This document shows, one piece after another, positions 1-9,671 of a stretch of DNA of 64,000 bases. Positions within the stretch are counted from its first letter, which is position 1. Each line of letters begins with the position of its first letter. The translations under genes and the position numbers were made by a program. Where the stretch lies: positions 1-64,000 of the forward strand of contig CAXXPB010000067.1 of NCBI GenBank assembly GCA_963678825.2. The letters run 5' to 3'. A model generated the notes under the pieces. It was not told where the DNA came from. It made no database searches and worked only from the letters and a program-made list of their open reading frames with translations. This DNA is from Microbacter sp963678825 (GTDB lineage: Bacteria; Bacteroidota; Bacteroidia; Bacteroidales; Paludibacteraceae).

Positions 1-1739
1 CGATGGTGCCTGGAGAATGGAGAGTCCCACAGTCAGGAGGAAATTGGGAATTCAGCAAGATCAGGAATTGTAATTATTTCTGGAAACAGTATTACCTCGG
101 TGGAAGTCAGGAAAAATAACCGGAAATACGGTGAATGTTAGTCATTATATCGGTGAGATTTATTTTCTTCGAGCATACAATTATTTCAATAAACTTAGTG
201 TATTTGGTGATTTCCAATTGTTAAGCATACATTGATTGATGATATGCAGTCGTTGACTGCGGCATCCAAACGGTCTCCTCGTAACGAAGTGGCACGGTTT
301 ATTATTCCGATCTTGATTCGGCCATTACAATGTTGCAAAACAATCCTCCTGGCGGTACTAATCGTATTACTAAAAATGCGGCATTACTATTTAAGTCACG
401 CGTAGCTCTATTTGAAGCTACATGGAAAAATATCATAAGGGAACGGCTTTTGTACCTGGAGGACCTGGATGGCCAGGAGCTGATAAAAATATCAGTTATC
501 AATATCCATCTGGAAGTATTGATAATGAAATCAACTATTTCCTTGATCAGGCCATGAGCTCTTCGTCAACGGTTGCTGATGCAGTTGCATTGGTTAACAA
601 TGCAAAGGATGATGGTTATAATTCCTCCAAAAATCCTTACTTTATGATGTTTGGAGATCCAAGTTTGACCAAATATTCTGAAGTACTTCTTTGGAAGTCA
701 TACAGTTTTGTCATTAGGAATCACGAATATGTTAACCACTTTCTCAATTATGTAGGAGAGGTGGAAATGCTGGATATACAAAAGGTTTGTAAATAATTTC
801 GTGATGAAAAATGGCTTGCCTATTTACGCTTCCGGATCGGGATATGGCGGGAGATGATCTGTTGTCATCGGTAAAAAAGGACAGGGATAATCGACTTCAA
901 ATTTTTATGAAAATGCCTGGAGAACTAACATACACTGATGTTACCAACAAAGATGGAAGTCCGGTGCTGGAAGGTTATCCGGACCTTCTTGATCTTGAAG
1001 ATCAACGTTGTCCTACAGGATATCACATAAAGAAAGGTGTATGTTACCTGAATTCAGAGGCATCTTTACGAATGTCGGAACTACAGGAAGTATCATATTT
1101 CGGGCTGTTGAAGCTTATCTCAACTATATAGAAGCTTCATATTTGAAAAATGGAGGAATTGATGCCAAAGCTGATAAATACTGGAGACAAATTCGGGAAA
1201 GAGCAGGTATTAATCCCGACTACAATGTAACCATCAATGCAACGGATATAACACAGGAAGCTCAAAATGACTTTGCTGCTTATTCTCATGGAGTTTTGTT
1301 GTCGGATAAAACATTATATAATATTCGCCGCGAACGTCGCTGTGAACTGATGGCTGAAGGGATGAGATATTTTGATCTTAAACGTTGGAGAGCTCTTGAT
1401 CAATTGGAAAGCCAACCGTATATAATAGAAGGATTTAAGTTGTTCGGTCCAATGAAAAACTGGTACAATGGTCAACTTGTTGAGGCCGGAACTCCTGGAA
1501 AAACAGCCAATGTATCCAGCAGTTCGGAGAGCATGTATTTGCGTCCATATCGTATAAATTTATCAGCAAGTAATCTAGTCAAAGATGGATATAAATGGAC
1601 TGCCGCCCATTATCTTGAACCAATTGCTATTCAGCATTTCTTAATTACGGCAACCGACCCCTCAGATTTAACTACGTCTGTTATTTATCAGAATCCGGGA
1701 TGGCCACTTGTAGCCAATAGCGGAGCAATAGGCTATTAA
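1..1739 (+). pseudogene. SusD/RagB-like glycan-binding lipoprotein, frame-broken, 5' end outside window
   Basis: The reading is spread over all three forward frames and must be stitched together. Recognisable SusD pieces are YIGEIYFLRAYNYF near 150-200, YFMMFGDPSLTKYSEVLLW near 640-700, and the C-terminal block EAYLNYIEAS...RRERRCELMAEGMRYFDLKRW near 1110-1400, which is highly typical of SusD/RagB. SusD proteins are outer-membrane lipoproteins that capture glycan for a SusC TonB-dependent transporter; the partner would lie upstream of the window. Shifts are visible near 220-330, 420, 770 (a T run one base short restores frame), 850 and 1050. The number of shifts implies either a dead gene or poor sequence at this end. 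The family call is firm; the specific substrate is not inferable. Confidence 0.8.
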
Positions 1740-1752
1740 CCTAAATGAGAGT

Positions 1753-1787
1753 AATGAAACTCCCCCAGTAATTCCGGGAGTTTCATT
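1753..1787 (+). terminator. Hairpin after susD-like gene
   Basis: A perfect 12-bp stem (AATGAAACTCCC at 1753-1764 and its complement at 1776-1787) with an 11-nt loop lies 13 bp after the stop. There is no long T tract, so it may be bidirectional or act as an RNA-stabilising 3' end. Confidence 0.6.
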
Positions 1788-2008
1788 ATCATTAGCCATT
1801 GTATCATTTCTATGTGTCATTTTCAATCAGATATTCTCAATCTGTAATAAATATTGGCTAAGATAACCAATGTTTATTGAGATGTCTTTGGTATTCAGCA
1901 TTCTTTTACAAGGATGCTAAGAAATCTATTTGCAATTCGCAAACACTGTTTATTCTTGTAAGTGTTTGATTGTTATATTTATAATTATTTATTGGTATGG
2001 AAAAGCTC

Positions 2009-2892
2009 ATGAAAAAAGATTTTTTTTTAATATTGCTGTAGTATGTGCATTTTTTGCATGCAGTTCGAATAGTGTGGAAGCGTTACCTCCCTCAAACGGA
2101 CCCGTAGAAAAACCAGGATGGAAACTTACGTTTGATGATGAATTTGATGGTCCCAAGTTAAGCGATTGGTACTGGTACCCGGCTTATCGTTCAGGCCGTA
2201 AGGTTTATTTCAAACAACACGGGATTCAGAGCCGTTGGCAAGACCCTGCAGCTAACTATGTTATTGAGAATGGTATATTAAAATTGCGTATTGACGAAAA
2301 AATGCCGGCACGGTCAACGAGAGACGAAAAATGCGTATCATCGATACAAACGTCCGATCACCGTTTCGGGGCAACCACCAAAGATTACCAGGTGATGGAT
2401 AAATTTTCTCAGAAATATGGTTGGTTTGAAATTCGTAGTCGGATGCCTAAAGGGGCAGGACTGCATAGTGCATTCTGGTTACTACAAACCGATCCGACCC
2501 AAGCAGGAATATTCACCGGAAGGTGTAAGAGGAAAAGTTGGCGACGGTTTTGTCGAAATCGATATTTTTGAACAACCTGGAGCTACCGTTGAACAACAAA
2601 ACAATGAATTTAATATTCATTTTACCACAGATGGATTTTACAGATGTCCAATGGGATTTGATCCTTCCGTTGATTTTCATGTTTATGCTTTAGAATGGAA
2701 CGAAGGAGAACTTATCTGGTACATTGACGGGAAAAAAAGTAAGAACCTATAAAGGTAAAACGCCACAGGGGTAAAATGTTTATCTTGTTAGGACTCTATC
2801 AAGGGATTTTTGGAGCTGCCGATCCTAAAATGCCATATCCGCGCGATTTCGAAATTGATTATATCCGTGTGTACACGAAGGGAAATCAATAG
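2009..2892 (+). pseudogene. GH16 family endo-glucanase/galactanase-like lipoprotein, frameshifted
   Basis: Stitched across frames, this reads as a secreted GH16 beta-jellyroll enzyme of about 290 residues. It has a lipoprotein-type signal (hydrophobic stretch ending FFACSSN), a WKLTFDDEFDG N-terminal motif, the catalytic EIDIFE motif (ExDxxE) near 2556-2573, and the C-terminal strand DFEIDYIRVYTKG ending at 2892. GH16 enzymes cleave beta-1,3/1,4-glucans or galactans, agarose, porphyran and similar glycans. Frame breaks lie in the A run 2012-2017 (one A short for MKKRFFF), near 2500, near 2735-2745 and near 2773-2777. All catalytic residues survive, so the gene may be intact in reality and damaged by base-calling. 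The subfamily cannot be fixed. Confidence 0.78.
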
Positions 2893-2907
2893 ATTTTATG
2901 AGAAATA

Positions 2908-2947
2908 GAAAGTGATCGTAATGATCTGATTGACAATGATCACTTTC
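2908..2947 (+). terminator. Hairpin after GH16 gene
   Basis: A perfect 10-bp inverted repeat (GAAAGTGATC at 2908-2917 with GATCACTTTC at 2938-2947) and a 20-nt loop follow the GH16 stop, ahead of the dehydrogenase gene. Terminator-like, without a long T tract. Confidence 0.55.
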
Positions 2948-3028
2948 TTAATCAACAATATGTTTGATATAATGTAAGGAGGCTATTGCCTTCCTCTCAT
3001 GGTTTTATCAGGCATGAATTAACGAGAT

Positions 3029-4078
3029 ATGAAAGCAATATTACGAAAGAGCCGTGAAGTTGGCGATATAGGATTGGTAGAACTACCAGTCCCATCTGCA
3101 CACGACGAATACATTCTGGCCCGGGTAGCTTATGCCGGGATTTGTGGCAGTGACCTTGATATTATTAATTCCAGAAACACCATTTACCGTCCGCCTGTAG
3201 TTCAAGGACACGAATTTTCGGCAATTGTAGTGGGAGAAGGAGCGAAGTCAACCGGATTAAAAAAAGGAGATAAAATTGTTTCGGAAACCACTTTTAATTG
3301 TTGCGGGAGATGTAAACCTTGTATGGATGGTAACTACCATCTTTGCGAACATAAAGACATTGTCGGGTGGACCGAAAACGGAGCTTTTGCAGAGTATGTA
3401 CTGCTCAACAGCCGGTATGTACATAAGTTGGAAGCTAATGCAGATTTAAAGGGTGCTTCGTTGATCGAACCGATGGCTATTGCAGCAGAATCGGTGTTAG
3501 TAAAGGGCCTTTTGCAGGCAGGGGAAACCGTGGCAGTTATTGGCCCGGGTGCTACAGGCATGTTGAGTGCAATTGTGGCTCTTGAAAGCGGAGCCTCAAA
3601 AGTCTTCTTAATCGGACGGAGCTCGTCTGAAAGGTTGAGGTTTAAAATCGCCCGAGAAATCGGCATTGAGCATTGCGTCAATTCCTCGGTGACCAATCCT
3701 CTTGAGTACATCCTTGCTAATAACAATGGCAACGGAGTCGATATGGTTATCGATTCAACCGGCAATATCTCCGGGTTTAACCTTGCCCTTGATCTTGTTA
3801 AGCGTAACGGACGTATTGTCGAAGTTGGGTCGATCACCACTCATGAGCCCTTTAACTGGCAAAAGGCAGCTTTCAAGGCTCTGGACTTGTTTATCGTCTT
3901 TTCTTCATCGCACCAGGCCTGGAAACATGCCGTTGCCATATACAACGGCTGTCAAAGACCATTGGAAAGAATGGTTACACAAACGTTTCCTCTGGAAGAG
4001 TATCAGGAAGCTTTTAATTTTTCGGAAGACAGTACGCAGTGTTTTAAAGTGGCCTTTGAGCCTAATGGTGAATTTTAA
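3029..4078 (+). CDS. Zinc-dependent medium-chain alcohol/polyol dehydrogenase
   Basis: A 349-residue MDR-family NAD(P)-dependent dehydrogenase. Visible signatures are the catalytic zinc ligand Cys39 in GICGSD, the GHEF motif, a four-cysteine structural zinc lobe (CCGRCKPCMDGNYHLC), and a Rossmann motif VIGPGATGML. Relatives are sorbitol, threonine and galactitol dehydrogenases. It is the first gene of a same-strand run with an aldolase/dehydratase, symporter, lactonase-like protein, second aldolase and sugar-acid dehydratase, so oxidation of a sugar or polyol to a lactone or ketose is the likely role (inference). The substrate is not determined by sequence alone. Length and start are normal for the family. 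Confidence 0.88.
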   Translation: MKAILRKSREVGDIGLVELPVPSAHDEYILARVAYAGICGSDLDIINSRNTIYRPPVVQGHEFSAIVVGEGAKSTGLKKGDKIVSETTFNCCGRCKPCMDGNYHLCEHKDIVGWTENGAFAEYVLLNSRYVHKLEANADLKGASLIEPMAIAAESVLVKGLLQAGETVAVIGPGATGMLSAIVALESGASKVFLIGRSSSERLRFKIAREIGIEHCVNSSVTNPLEYILANNNGNGVDMVIDSTGNISGFNLALDLVKRNGRIVEVGSITTHEPFNWQKAAFKALDLFIVFSSSHQAWKHAVAIYNGCQRPLERMVTQTFPLEEYQEAFNFSEDSTQCFKVAFEPNGEF

Positions 4079-4098
4079 TCATATTAAATATAGAAATA

Positions 4099-5003
4099 AT
4101 GTTTTTACAAGGAATAACACCGGCTATAGCGGCCACATTTAAAGAAAACGGTGATTTCGATTATGAGAGTTATACCAACCTGATCAGGGTAATGGCTAAA
4201 GGGGGAGCCCATGGGGTAACCTGTTTGCAATCGCTGGGGAATATTACAAACTGAGCGAAGAGGAAGAAAAAAAGTTGGTGGAGATAACAGTGGAAGAATG
4301 CCGAACGGGAGGAATAAAATCAATAATTTCTATTACCCGGCATGCTTCGGAGGTCGCAGCCAAATGGGCTAAGTATGTTCAGGATGCGGGGGCAGATTGT
4401 TTGATGCTGCTTCCTCCTTTTTTTCTAAAACCATCGGCAGCCTCTATCATCGAACATGTAAAAATGGTAAACGATGCAGTTTCGATTCCTATTATGTTAC
4501 AGTATGCACCAGAACAAACTGGGGTAGCGATTGCACCTGAAATTCTGGTCAAAATGGCAAAAGAGTTTGAAAATGTCGAGATACTGAAAATAGAGAACAA
4601 ACCTCCTGGAAAATATGTGAGCAAGCTCAAGGAAGAAGATCCCAATGTTGAAATTTTTGTAGGTAATGCCGGTTTTCAGATGATCGAAAATTTCGATCGC
4701 GGGGCACGGGGTGTATTACCAGGTTGCTCAATGTTTGACATTTATCTGAAGATTTACCGTTTGTATCTGGAAGGAAAGCGTCAGGAAGCCATGGACGTGC
4801 ATAATGATCTGGTAGCCATACTCAATCATATCCGACAGAATGTGGAGATGATTATCTGCTTCGAGAAAAAGATTCTGAAACGAAGAGGGTTTATTGCCTC
4901 GGATTACTGCCGTAAACCGGGCTTTGATCCTGATTCATATCATCTGAATTTGTTCGATGAATATTATCGGTTGATAGAGAAACATTTTGATCCGAATCTT
5001 TAA
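4099..5003 (+). pseudogene. DapA/NanA-family aldolase or dehydratase (dihydrodipicolinate synthase fold), one frameshift
   Basis: Starts MFLQGITPAIAATF, the classic family opening, and reads through RVMAKGGAHGV before a +1 shift near 4220. The other frame continues FAIAGEYYKLSEEEEKK to the stop at 5003. The family Schiff-base lysine is probably in ILKIENKPPGKY and the active-site tyrosine in MLQYAPEQTG. These class I enzymes cleave or dehydrate 2-keto-3-deoxy sugar acids, N-acetylneuraminate, or make dihydrodipicolinate. Given its neighbours, a 2-keto-3-deoxy-sugar-acid role is favoured (inference). Only one base is out of frame, so this may be an intact gene with a sequence error. Confidence 0.75.
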
Positions 5004-5023
5004 AATGATATAAGCAATCTGGT

Positions 5024-6655
5024 ATGGATTACACCACATTTTTTGTTTTTGTAGCATATCTGTTTCTGATTCTGGGCATAGGTCTTTGGGTATCCCGGAA
5101 GGGGCAGAAATCAGCAGACGATTATTTCTTGGCTGGCCGGAAACTTCCCTGGTATGCCATTGGTCTGTCAATGATCGGAGCTAATATTTCAACAGAACAG
5201 TTTATCGGTACGATTGGGGCAGCTTACATGTTTGGAATATGCGTGGCGAACTGGGAGATGATGGCTTTTTTATCCATGTCACTTTTCATTTTTTTGTTTT
5301 TGCCCTATTATTTCCGATCCAAGCTGTATACAATTCCACAATTTCTTGAAGATCGTTTTGGACATAGTACACGGCTTATTTTTGCGCTGTTCACCGTTTT
5401 TTATTCGGTGGCTGTCATCTTGGCCGGATCGTTGTATGCTGGGGGGCTTATTTTTCAGCATATGTTTTCGGCTGATGGTGTGGCTCTTTCCGATGGGGGG
5501 ATTATTAGTCCTTCATTAATACTGGGAATTGTCATTATTTCCGTTATTACAGGTATTTATTGTATTTATGGAGGAATGACTGCGGTGGTTTGGACCGATG
5601 TGGTGCAGGTTACTATTTTGCTTATTTCAGGAGTTGTTATCTCGGTGGCTGCAGTAAAGAAAGCTGGGGGATGGGATGCGATGTGGTCGATTAACCAGAT
5701 GGCCAACGCGACCAAGGTGCACTTGGTACAACCTGCCACCAACACATTCGCCCCCTGGACTGGCATATTTGCCCTGTTTCTTTCTTTGGGAGTGTGGTAC
5801 AACTGCACCAACCAGTTTTACATTCAGAAATGTTTTGGAGCCAAAGATGAATGGCATGCCCGTATGGGAGTAACATTTGCCGGTTTTATCAAACAGTTCA
5901 TGCCCCTTCTGATTGTGATACCGGGATTGGCTGCCTTTGCCATTTATAACAAGGGAATGACAAAGGATAAGGTTTTCCTTCAACTGGTCAGCGACCTGAT
6001 GTCGCCAGGAATGAAAGCGGTAGTGATGACTGTGATGGTGGCTGCTATCATGTCGACGGTTTCGGCTGTCCTAACCAGTAGCTCCACCATCTTTACCATT
6101 GATATTTATCAGCGGTATTTCAAGCCACAGTTGTCGCAGAAACAAATTGTGAAAGTAGGACGTCTTTCCAGTTTCATAATTCTGGTGATGGCCACTTTGT
6201 GGGCGCCCTTCATCCTGTTTGTAGGTGACGGACTGTTTATCTATATGCAGGATCTGGCCTCTTACTTTGCGCCCCCGATTTCTGTCATCTTTTTATCGGC
6301 CATTTTTTGGCATCGGGCCAGTACTAGGGCAGCAAATCTTACTTTGGTTGGCGGTTTACTCATTGGAATGATGCTCCGGGTTAGTGCCGATTTGGTTCCT
6401 GATTCGGTGGAGGTGTTCATTCATCCATTTTTGAACAGGGCTTTTATAAATTGGATTATGTGCGTCATTATCATGGTTGGTGTTTCATTATTAACTGCGC
6501 CAAAAGTTGTTAATGCTACCAGTATTATCTGGAAACCAAAGTATGCCAGGTTGCCTCATGAAACAGCGACTAAACACCGCGGGTTGCAGACATTTATGAT
6601 TTGGTGGGGTATTGTTCTGCTGCTACGTATTATAACCTATATAATTTTTGCCTGA
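5024..6655 (+). CDS. Sodium:solute symporter (SSS/SGLT family)
   Basis: A 543-residue very hydrophobic protein. It has an N-terminal hydrophobic helix, the SADDYFLAGRKLPWYAIGLSMIGANISTEQF region typical of SSS transporters, and about 13-14 predicted membrane spans. The family couples sodium entry to uptake of sugars, sugar acids, sialic acid or similar solutes across the inner membrane. It sits 20 bp after the DapA-family gene and 3 bp before the metallo-hydrolase, so it is almost certainly co-transcribed and probably imports the monosaccharide or sugar acid consumed by this operon. Confidence 0.92.
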   Translation: MDYTTFFVFVAYLFLILGIGLWVSRKGQKSADDYFLAGRKLPWYAIGLSMIGANISTEQFIGTIGAAYMFGICVANWEMMAFLSMSLFIFLFLPYYFRSKLYTIPQFLEDRFGHSTRLIFALFTVFYSVAVILAGSLYAGGLIFQHMFSADGVALSDGGIISPSLILGIVIISVITGIYCIYGGMTAVVWTDVVQVTILLISGVVISVAAVKKAGGWDAMWSINQMANATKVHLVQPATNTFAPWTGIFALFLSLGVWYNCTNQFYIQKCFGAKDEWHARMGVTFAGFIKQFMPLLIVIPGLAAFAIYNKGMTKDKVFLQLVSDLMSPGMKAVVMTVMVAAIMSTVSAVLTSSSTIFTIDIYQRYFKPQLSQKQIVKVGRLSSFIILVMATLWAPFILFVGDGLFIYMQDLASYFAPPISVIFLSAIFWHRASTRAANLTLVGGLLIGMMLRVSADLVPDSVEVFIHPFLNRAFINWIMCVIIMVGVSLLTAPKVVNATSIIWKPKYARLPHETATKHRGLQTFMIWWGIVLLLRIITYIIFA

Positions 6656-6658
6656 GAG

Positions 6659-7438
6659 ATGAATCTATTAATGAAAGAAATAATAAACCATTTGGTTCCA
6701 GAAAACCAGTTAGCAATTTGGTGGCTGGGGCAATCTGGGTTCGTAATAAAAACCGGTGAAGGGAAAATTATTGTTATCGATGCCTATTTGTCGAATTCGG
6801 CTGCCAAAAATAGAACCGATCTGGAGAGGCTTGTTTCTATTCCCATACCGCCGGAAGAATTGATGTGTGATTATTATATATGTACTCATAATCATACCGA
6901 TCATGCCGATCCTGAAACAATCAGGAACGTAAAAAATAAGGAGCAAATCTGTTTTATTGGTCCTCGTAATGTGGTGAAATCATACGTGGAGTGGGGTGTT
7001 CCCGAAGGAAATACTCGGATGCTGGAGGCCGGAGAGAATATCAGTCTGGGTGATATCTCCCTGACCGGCACGTTTTGCATTCCGAATTCGGAATCCGTAC
7101 TCGACAGTATAGGAATTATTTTGCAGTACAGGGGTTTAAGTATATATCACTCCGGTGATACTGGCTATCATCCCTTTCTGAGCTATTTAAATAAATATGA
7201 AATTGATATGGCTTTGCTTTGTATTAACGGAAAATTCGGGAATATGAACTGTGACGAAGCGTTTGCCCTGACACGAGAGATAAAACCAAAGTATGCAGTT
7301 CCATGTCATTTCGATATGTTCCCTATCAACCGTGAAGATCCCAAACGATTTTGCAGCCTGTTCGAGCAGGACGAACTAAAAAATGCACAATGTATTGTTC
7401 CGAAGGTCGGAATATTAATAACAATAACCAACGTTTAG
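6659..7438 (+). CDS. MBL-fold metallo-hydrolase, UlaG-like lactonase
   Basis: A 259-residue metallo-beta-lactamase fold protein. The metal-binding HxHxDH motif is present as H77-N-H79-T-D81-H82. Further His/Asp ligands are probable in YHSGDTGYHPF and VPCHFDMFP. The opening AIWWLGQSGFVIKT resembles UlaG (L-ascorbate-6-phosphate lactonase) and its sugar-lactonase relatives. Placed between a dehydrogenase and a sugar-acid dehydratase, opening of a sugar lactone is the economical role (inference). Cytoplasmic; no signal peptide. A second in-frame ATG lies 12 bp downstream. Confidence 0.82.
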   Translation: MNLLMKEIINHLVPENQLAIWWLGQSGFVIKTGEGKIIVIDAYLSNSAAKNRTDLERLVSIPIPPEELMCDYYICTHNHTDHADPETIRNVKNKEQICFIGPRNVVKSYVEWGVPEGNTRMLEAGENISLGDISLTGTFCIPNSESVLDSIGIILQYRGLSIYHSGDTGYHPFLSYLNKYEIDMALLCINGKFGNMNCDEAFALTREIKPKYAVPCHFDMFPINREDPKRFCSLFEQDELKNAQCIVPKVGILITITNV

Positions 7439-7440
7439 CG

Positions 7441-8205
7441 ATGATTACACCATTGATACGTAGTTTTAAGAAAAAACTGGAGGAAGGCACCGTCAAAGGA
7501 CCTTTTTCAAAAACCGAAGACCCGGCCATGATTGAAGCGATGGGCTATGCCGGATTCGATTTCGTGATTCTTGATCTGGAACATGGTCCCAATAGCACGC
7601 GCAGCCTGCAGGGATTAGTGCGTGCTGCCTGCATTGCAGGTATTCTGCCCATAGTCAGGATCAAGGAAAATTATCCGGGTCTTGCCGCTGAGGTACTTGA
7701 CATCGGCGCGGCAGGCATTCAGGTTCCCCAGGTTACAAATGCCCATGATGCGCGCGAACTGATTCGAGCCGCCCGGTATGCACCGGAAGGAAATCGGGGT
7801 GTGTGCCGGTTTGTGCGTGCTGCCGATTATTCGGCTACCGATCGTTTTCAATACTTTAAAGAAGCCAACGAAGCGTTAGTCATTCTTCAGCTTGAAGGCA
7901 TCGAAGCTATTCAAAACCTGAACGAAATACTGGATGTTCCTGGAATCGATGTACTGTTTATTGGCCCGTACGATTTATCACAGTCGTTGGGGGTAACCGG
8001 TCAGATCAATCATCCTGAAGTGGTTTGTGCCATGGAGCATATCGTGCAAAAATGCAGGATGAAGAACGTGGCCACCGGAACTTTTGTCGATACGGTTGGC
8101 AATGCACGTAGATGGAAGCAGGCCGGGGTCAAATACATTGCCTATTCGGTCGATACCGGGCTGATGTATGAAAAATGCAAGGAAATAATAAATGAAATAA
8201 GCTAA
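7441..8205 (+). CDS. HpcH/HpaI-family class II aldolase
   Basis: The start is placed at the ATG 2 bp after the preceding stop (MITPLIRSF), giving 254 residues, the normal length for this family. The catalytic His is visible in LDLEHGP (His48), the substrate-binding Arg in VRIKEN, and metal ligands in LQLEGIEAI and GPYDLSQS. Family members such as HpaI and RhmA cleave 4-hydroxy-2-oxo acids or 2-keto-3-deoxy-L-rhamnonate to pyruvate plus an aldehyde. It would carry out the last step of a sugar-acid pathway here. Together with the DapA-family gene there are two candidate keto-acid lyases, which suggests either two substrates or successive steps. Confidence 0.87.
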   Translation: MITPLIRSFKKKLEEGTVKGPFSKTEDPAMIEAMGYAGFDFVILDLEHGPNSTRSLQGLVRAACIAGILPIVRIKENYPGLAAEVLDIGAAGIQVPQVTNAHDARELIRAARYAPEGNRGVCRFVRAADYSATDRFQYFKEANEALVILQLEGIEAIQNLNEILDVPGIDVLFIGPYDLSQSLGVTGQINHPEVVCAMEHIVQKCRMKNVATGTFVDTVGNARRWKQAGVKYIAYSVDTGLMYEKCKEIINEIS

Positions 8206-8223
8206 CTTAAAAAAGGAAAAACA

Positions 8224-9390
8224 ATGAGTGATATTATTAAAGAAGTAGAAGTATTTCCCATTTCCATTCCCCGTGATGTTCCCTACCTGGGGAAGTTGGA
8301 AGATGGAAACAGTTATAATGAAAAAGGATATTTTATCCGTCCGGGTAATAACAGCATCTATAGCATAAGCGACCAGTCGCTGCTGGTTAGAATCATCACA
8401 CAGTCGGGAGAATACGGTTGGGGCGAATGTGTGGCGTTTTATGCCCCAGAAGTGTGTGCGGCCATTATTAACGAGCTGATTGGCCCGTTGCTGATTGGCA
8501 GATCGGTCCACGATGTGGTGAAAATTTATGAAGATTTGTACAACGCCATGCGTGTCAGAGGTTTTTTCGGAGGTTTCTACCACGATGCCATTGCAGCAGT
8601 CGATATCGCCCTGTGGGACCTGCACGGAAAGTTGCTTAAGCTTCCAGTCTGCAAGGTGCTGGGCTCAAGCCGTTATGAAAAGATGCCGGCTTATGTCTCC
8701 GGACTGCCAATGCCAACCCTTGAGCAACGAGTGGAAATGGCCAAAAGCTGGGTGGCCAAAGGTTTTGATGCAATCAAATTTGCCTCAGCGGTATCGTACG
8801 AAGGAATTATCGAAGAGATGCAAGCCCTTAGAGAAGCGCTTGGCCCTAAGGTTAAGCTGTTGGTCGATCTGCACTGGAAGTTTACTGCTGCCGAAGCCAT
8901 TAAACTGATTGGCCAGTTAGAAAAGTATGACCTGTTTGTAGCTGAAGCTCCTCTGAAACCAGAGGATATTGAAGGACAATCGCTGGTGGTACGCTCGGTA
9001 AAAACACCTGTGGGGATTGGCGAAGAGCTTCGCACCGTTTATGAGTTCCGCCCGCGGTTCGAGAATTCTTGCATGCATGTAATCCAACCCGAGATGGGAC
9101 GCACAGGCCTGACTTCTTTCTGGAATATATGCCAGATGTCGGTTGCATTCAATCAAACGGTTATGCCCCATGCCAGCATAGGTATAGGCATCTTTCAAGC
9201 AGCCAGCCTGCAGGCCTCTGCTGCTTTACAAAACATGGTCTACCACGAATACCAGCATTCCATTTTCGATAAAAACCTGAAATATGTTAAAACCTCGATG
9301 AAGTGCGAAAACGGCTTCTTTACGGTGCCTCAGGAACCGGGATTAGGCATTGAACCGGCTGATATGGTGTTTGATTATATTAAGAAATAA
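8224..9390 (+). CDS. Enolase-superfamily sugar-acid dehydratase (mandelate racemase/muconate lactonizing type)
   Basis: A 388-residue two-domain protein with an N-terminal capping domain and a C-terminal barrel. The barrel shows a catalytic Lys in DAIKFA, metal ligands in LLVDLHW, VAEAPL and GIGEE, and a late His in MPHASIG. That Lys/His arrangement belongs to the mandelate racemase subgroup, which includes galactonate, gluconate, rhamnonate and fuconate dehydratases. It follows the aldolase by 18 bp and closes the operon, with a hairpin downstream. Conversion of an aldonate to its 2-keto-3-deoxy acid is the predicted reaction. L-fuconate is attractive because two alpha-L-fucosidases follow, but this is inference. 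Confidence 0.87.
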   Translation: MSDIIKEVEVFPISIPRDVPYLGKLEDGNSYNEKGYFIRPGNNSIYSISDQSLLVRIITQSGEYGWGECVAFYAPEVCAAIINELIGPLLIGRSVHDVVKIYEDLYNAMRVRGFFGGFYHDAIAAVDIALWDLHGKLLKLPVCKVLGSSRYEKMPAYVSGLPMPTLEQRVEMAKSWVAKGFDAIKFASAVSYEGIIEEMQALREALGPKVKLLVDLHWKFTAAEAIKLIGQLEKYDLFVAEAPLKPEDIEGQSLVVRSVKTPVGIGEELRTVYEFRPRFENSCMHVIQPEMGRTGLTSFWNICQMSVAFNQTVMPHASIGIGIFQAASLQASAALQNMVYHEYQHSIFDKNLKYVKTSMKCENGFFTVPQEPGLGIEPADMVFDYIKK

Positions 9391-9429
9391 TAGATATCGA
9401 TCTGTTTTGTCTATTATTCACTTCAACAT

Positions 9430-9480
9430 CAGACCTCTCTTTCAACCTCTCTCTCTTGGAAAGAAGTTGAAAGAGGTCTG
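9430..9480 (+). terminator. Long hairpin ending the sugar-acid operon
   Basis: A 15-bp stem with a 2-nt bulge (9430-9446 with 9466-9480, arms beginning CAGACCTC and ending GAGGTCTG) lies 40 bp after the dehydratase stop and before the first fucosidase gene. The pyrimidine-rich loop contains further short pairing. It probably terminates the 3.0-9.4 kb operon. Confidence 0.65.
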
Positions 9481-9671
9481 TACTAAAGTTATTATTCAAC
9501 CCTGTAATTGCTATTCGACAGGTGTTCTAGAGATTTACTCCCGTATTAAATATTTTGGAAAGATAAGTTGAGTCCTTTTTTCTTGTATCTAATGGCAAAG
9601 GGTTGTTACCCAAGGAAGCGGATATTCGTAATCCAAATGAAAGAATGAATATTCAAATAATACAAATTTCA

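Noticed and set aside
3334..3840. 168-codon reverse reading frame inside the dehydrogenase
   Set aside because: Lies wholly within a well-supported gene on the other strand and shows no family features.
7978..8625. 215-codon reverse frame across the aldolase/dehydratase junction
   Set aside because: Spans two good forward genes; no recognisable domain or start context.
9421..9490. Pyrimidine-rich repeats after the dehydratase as a possible CRISPR or tandem array
   Set aside because: Only one hairpin with internal CT repetition; no repeated spacer structure. Annotated as a terminator.
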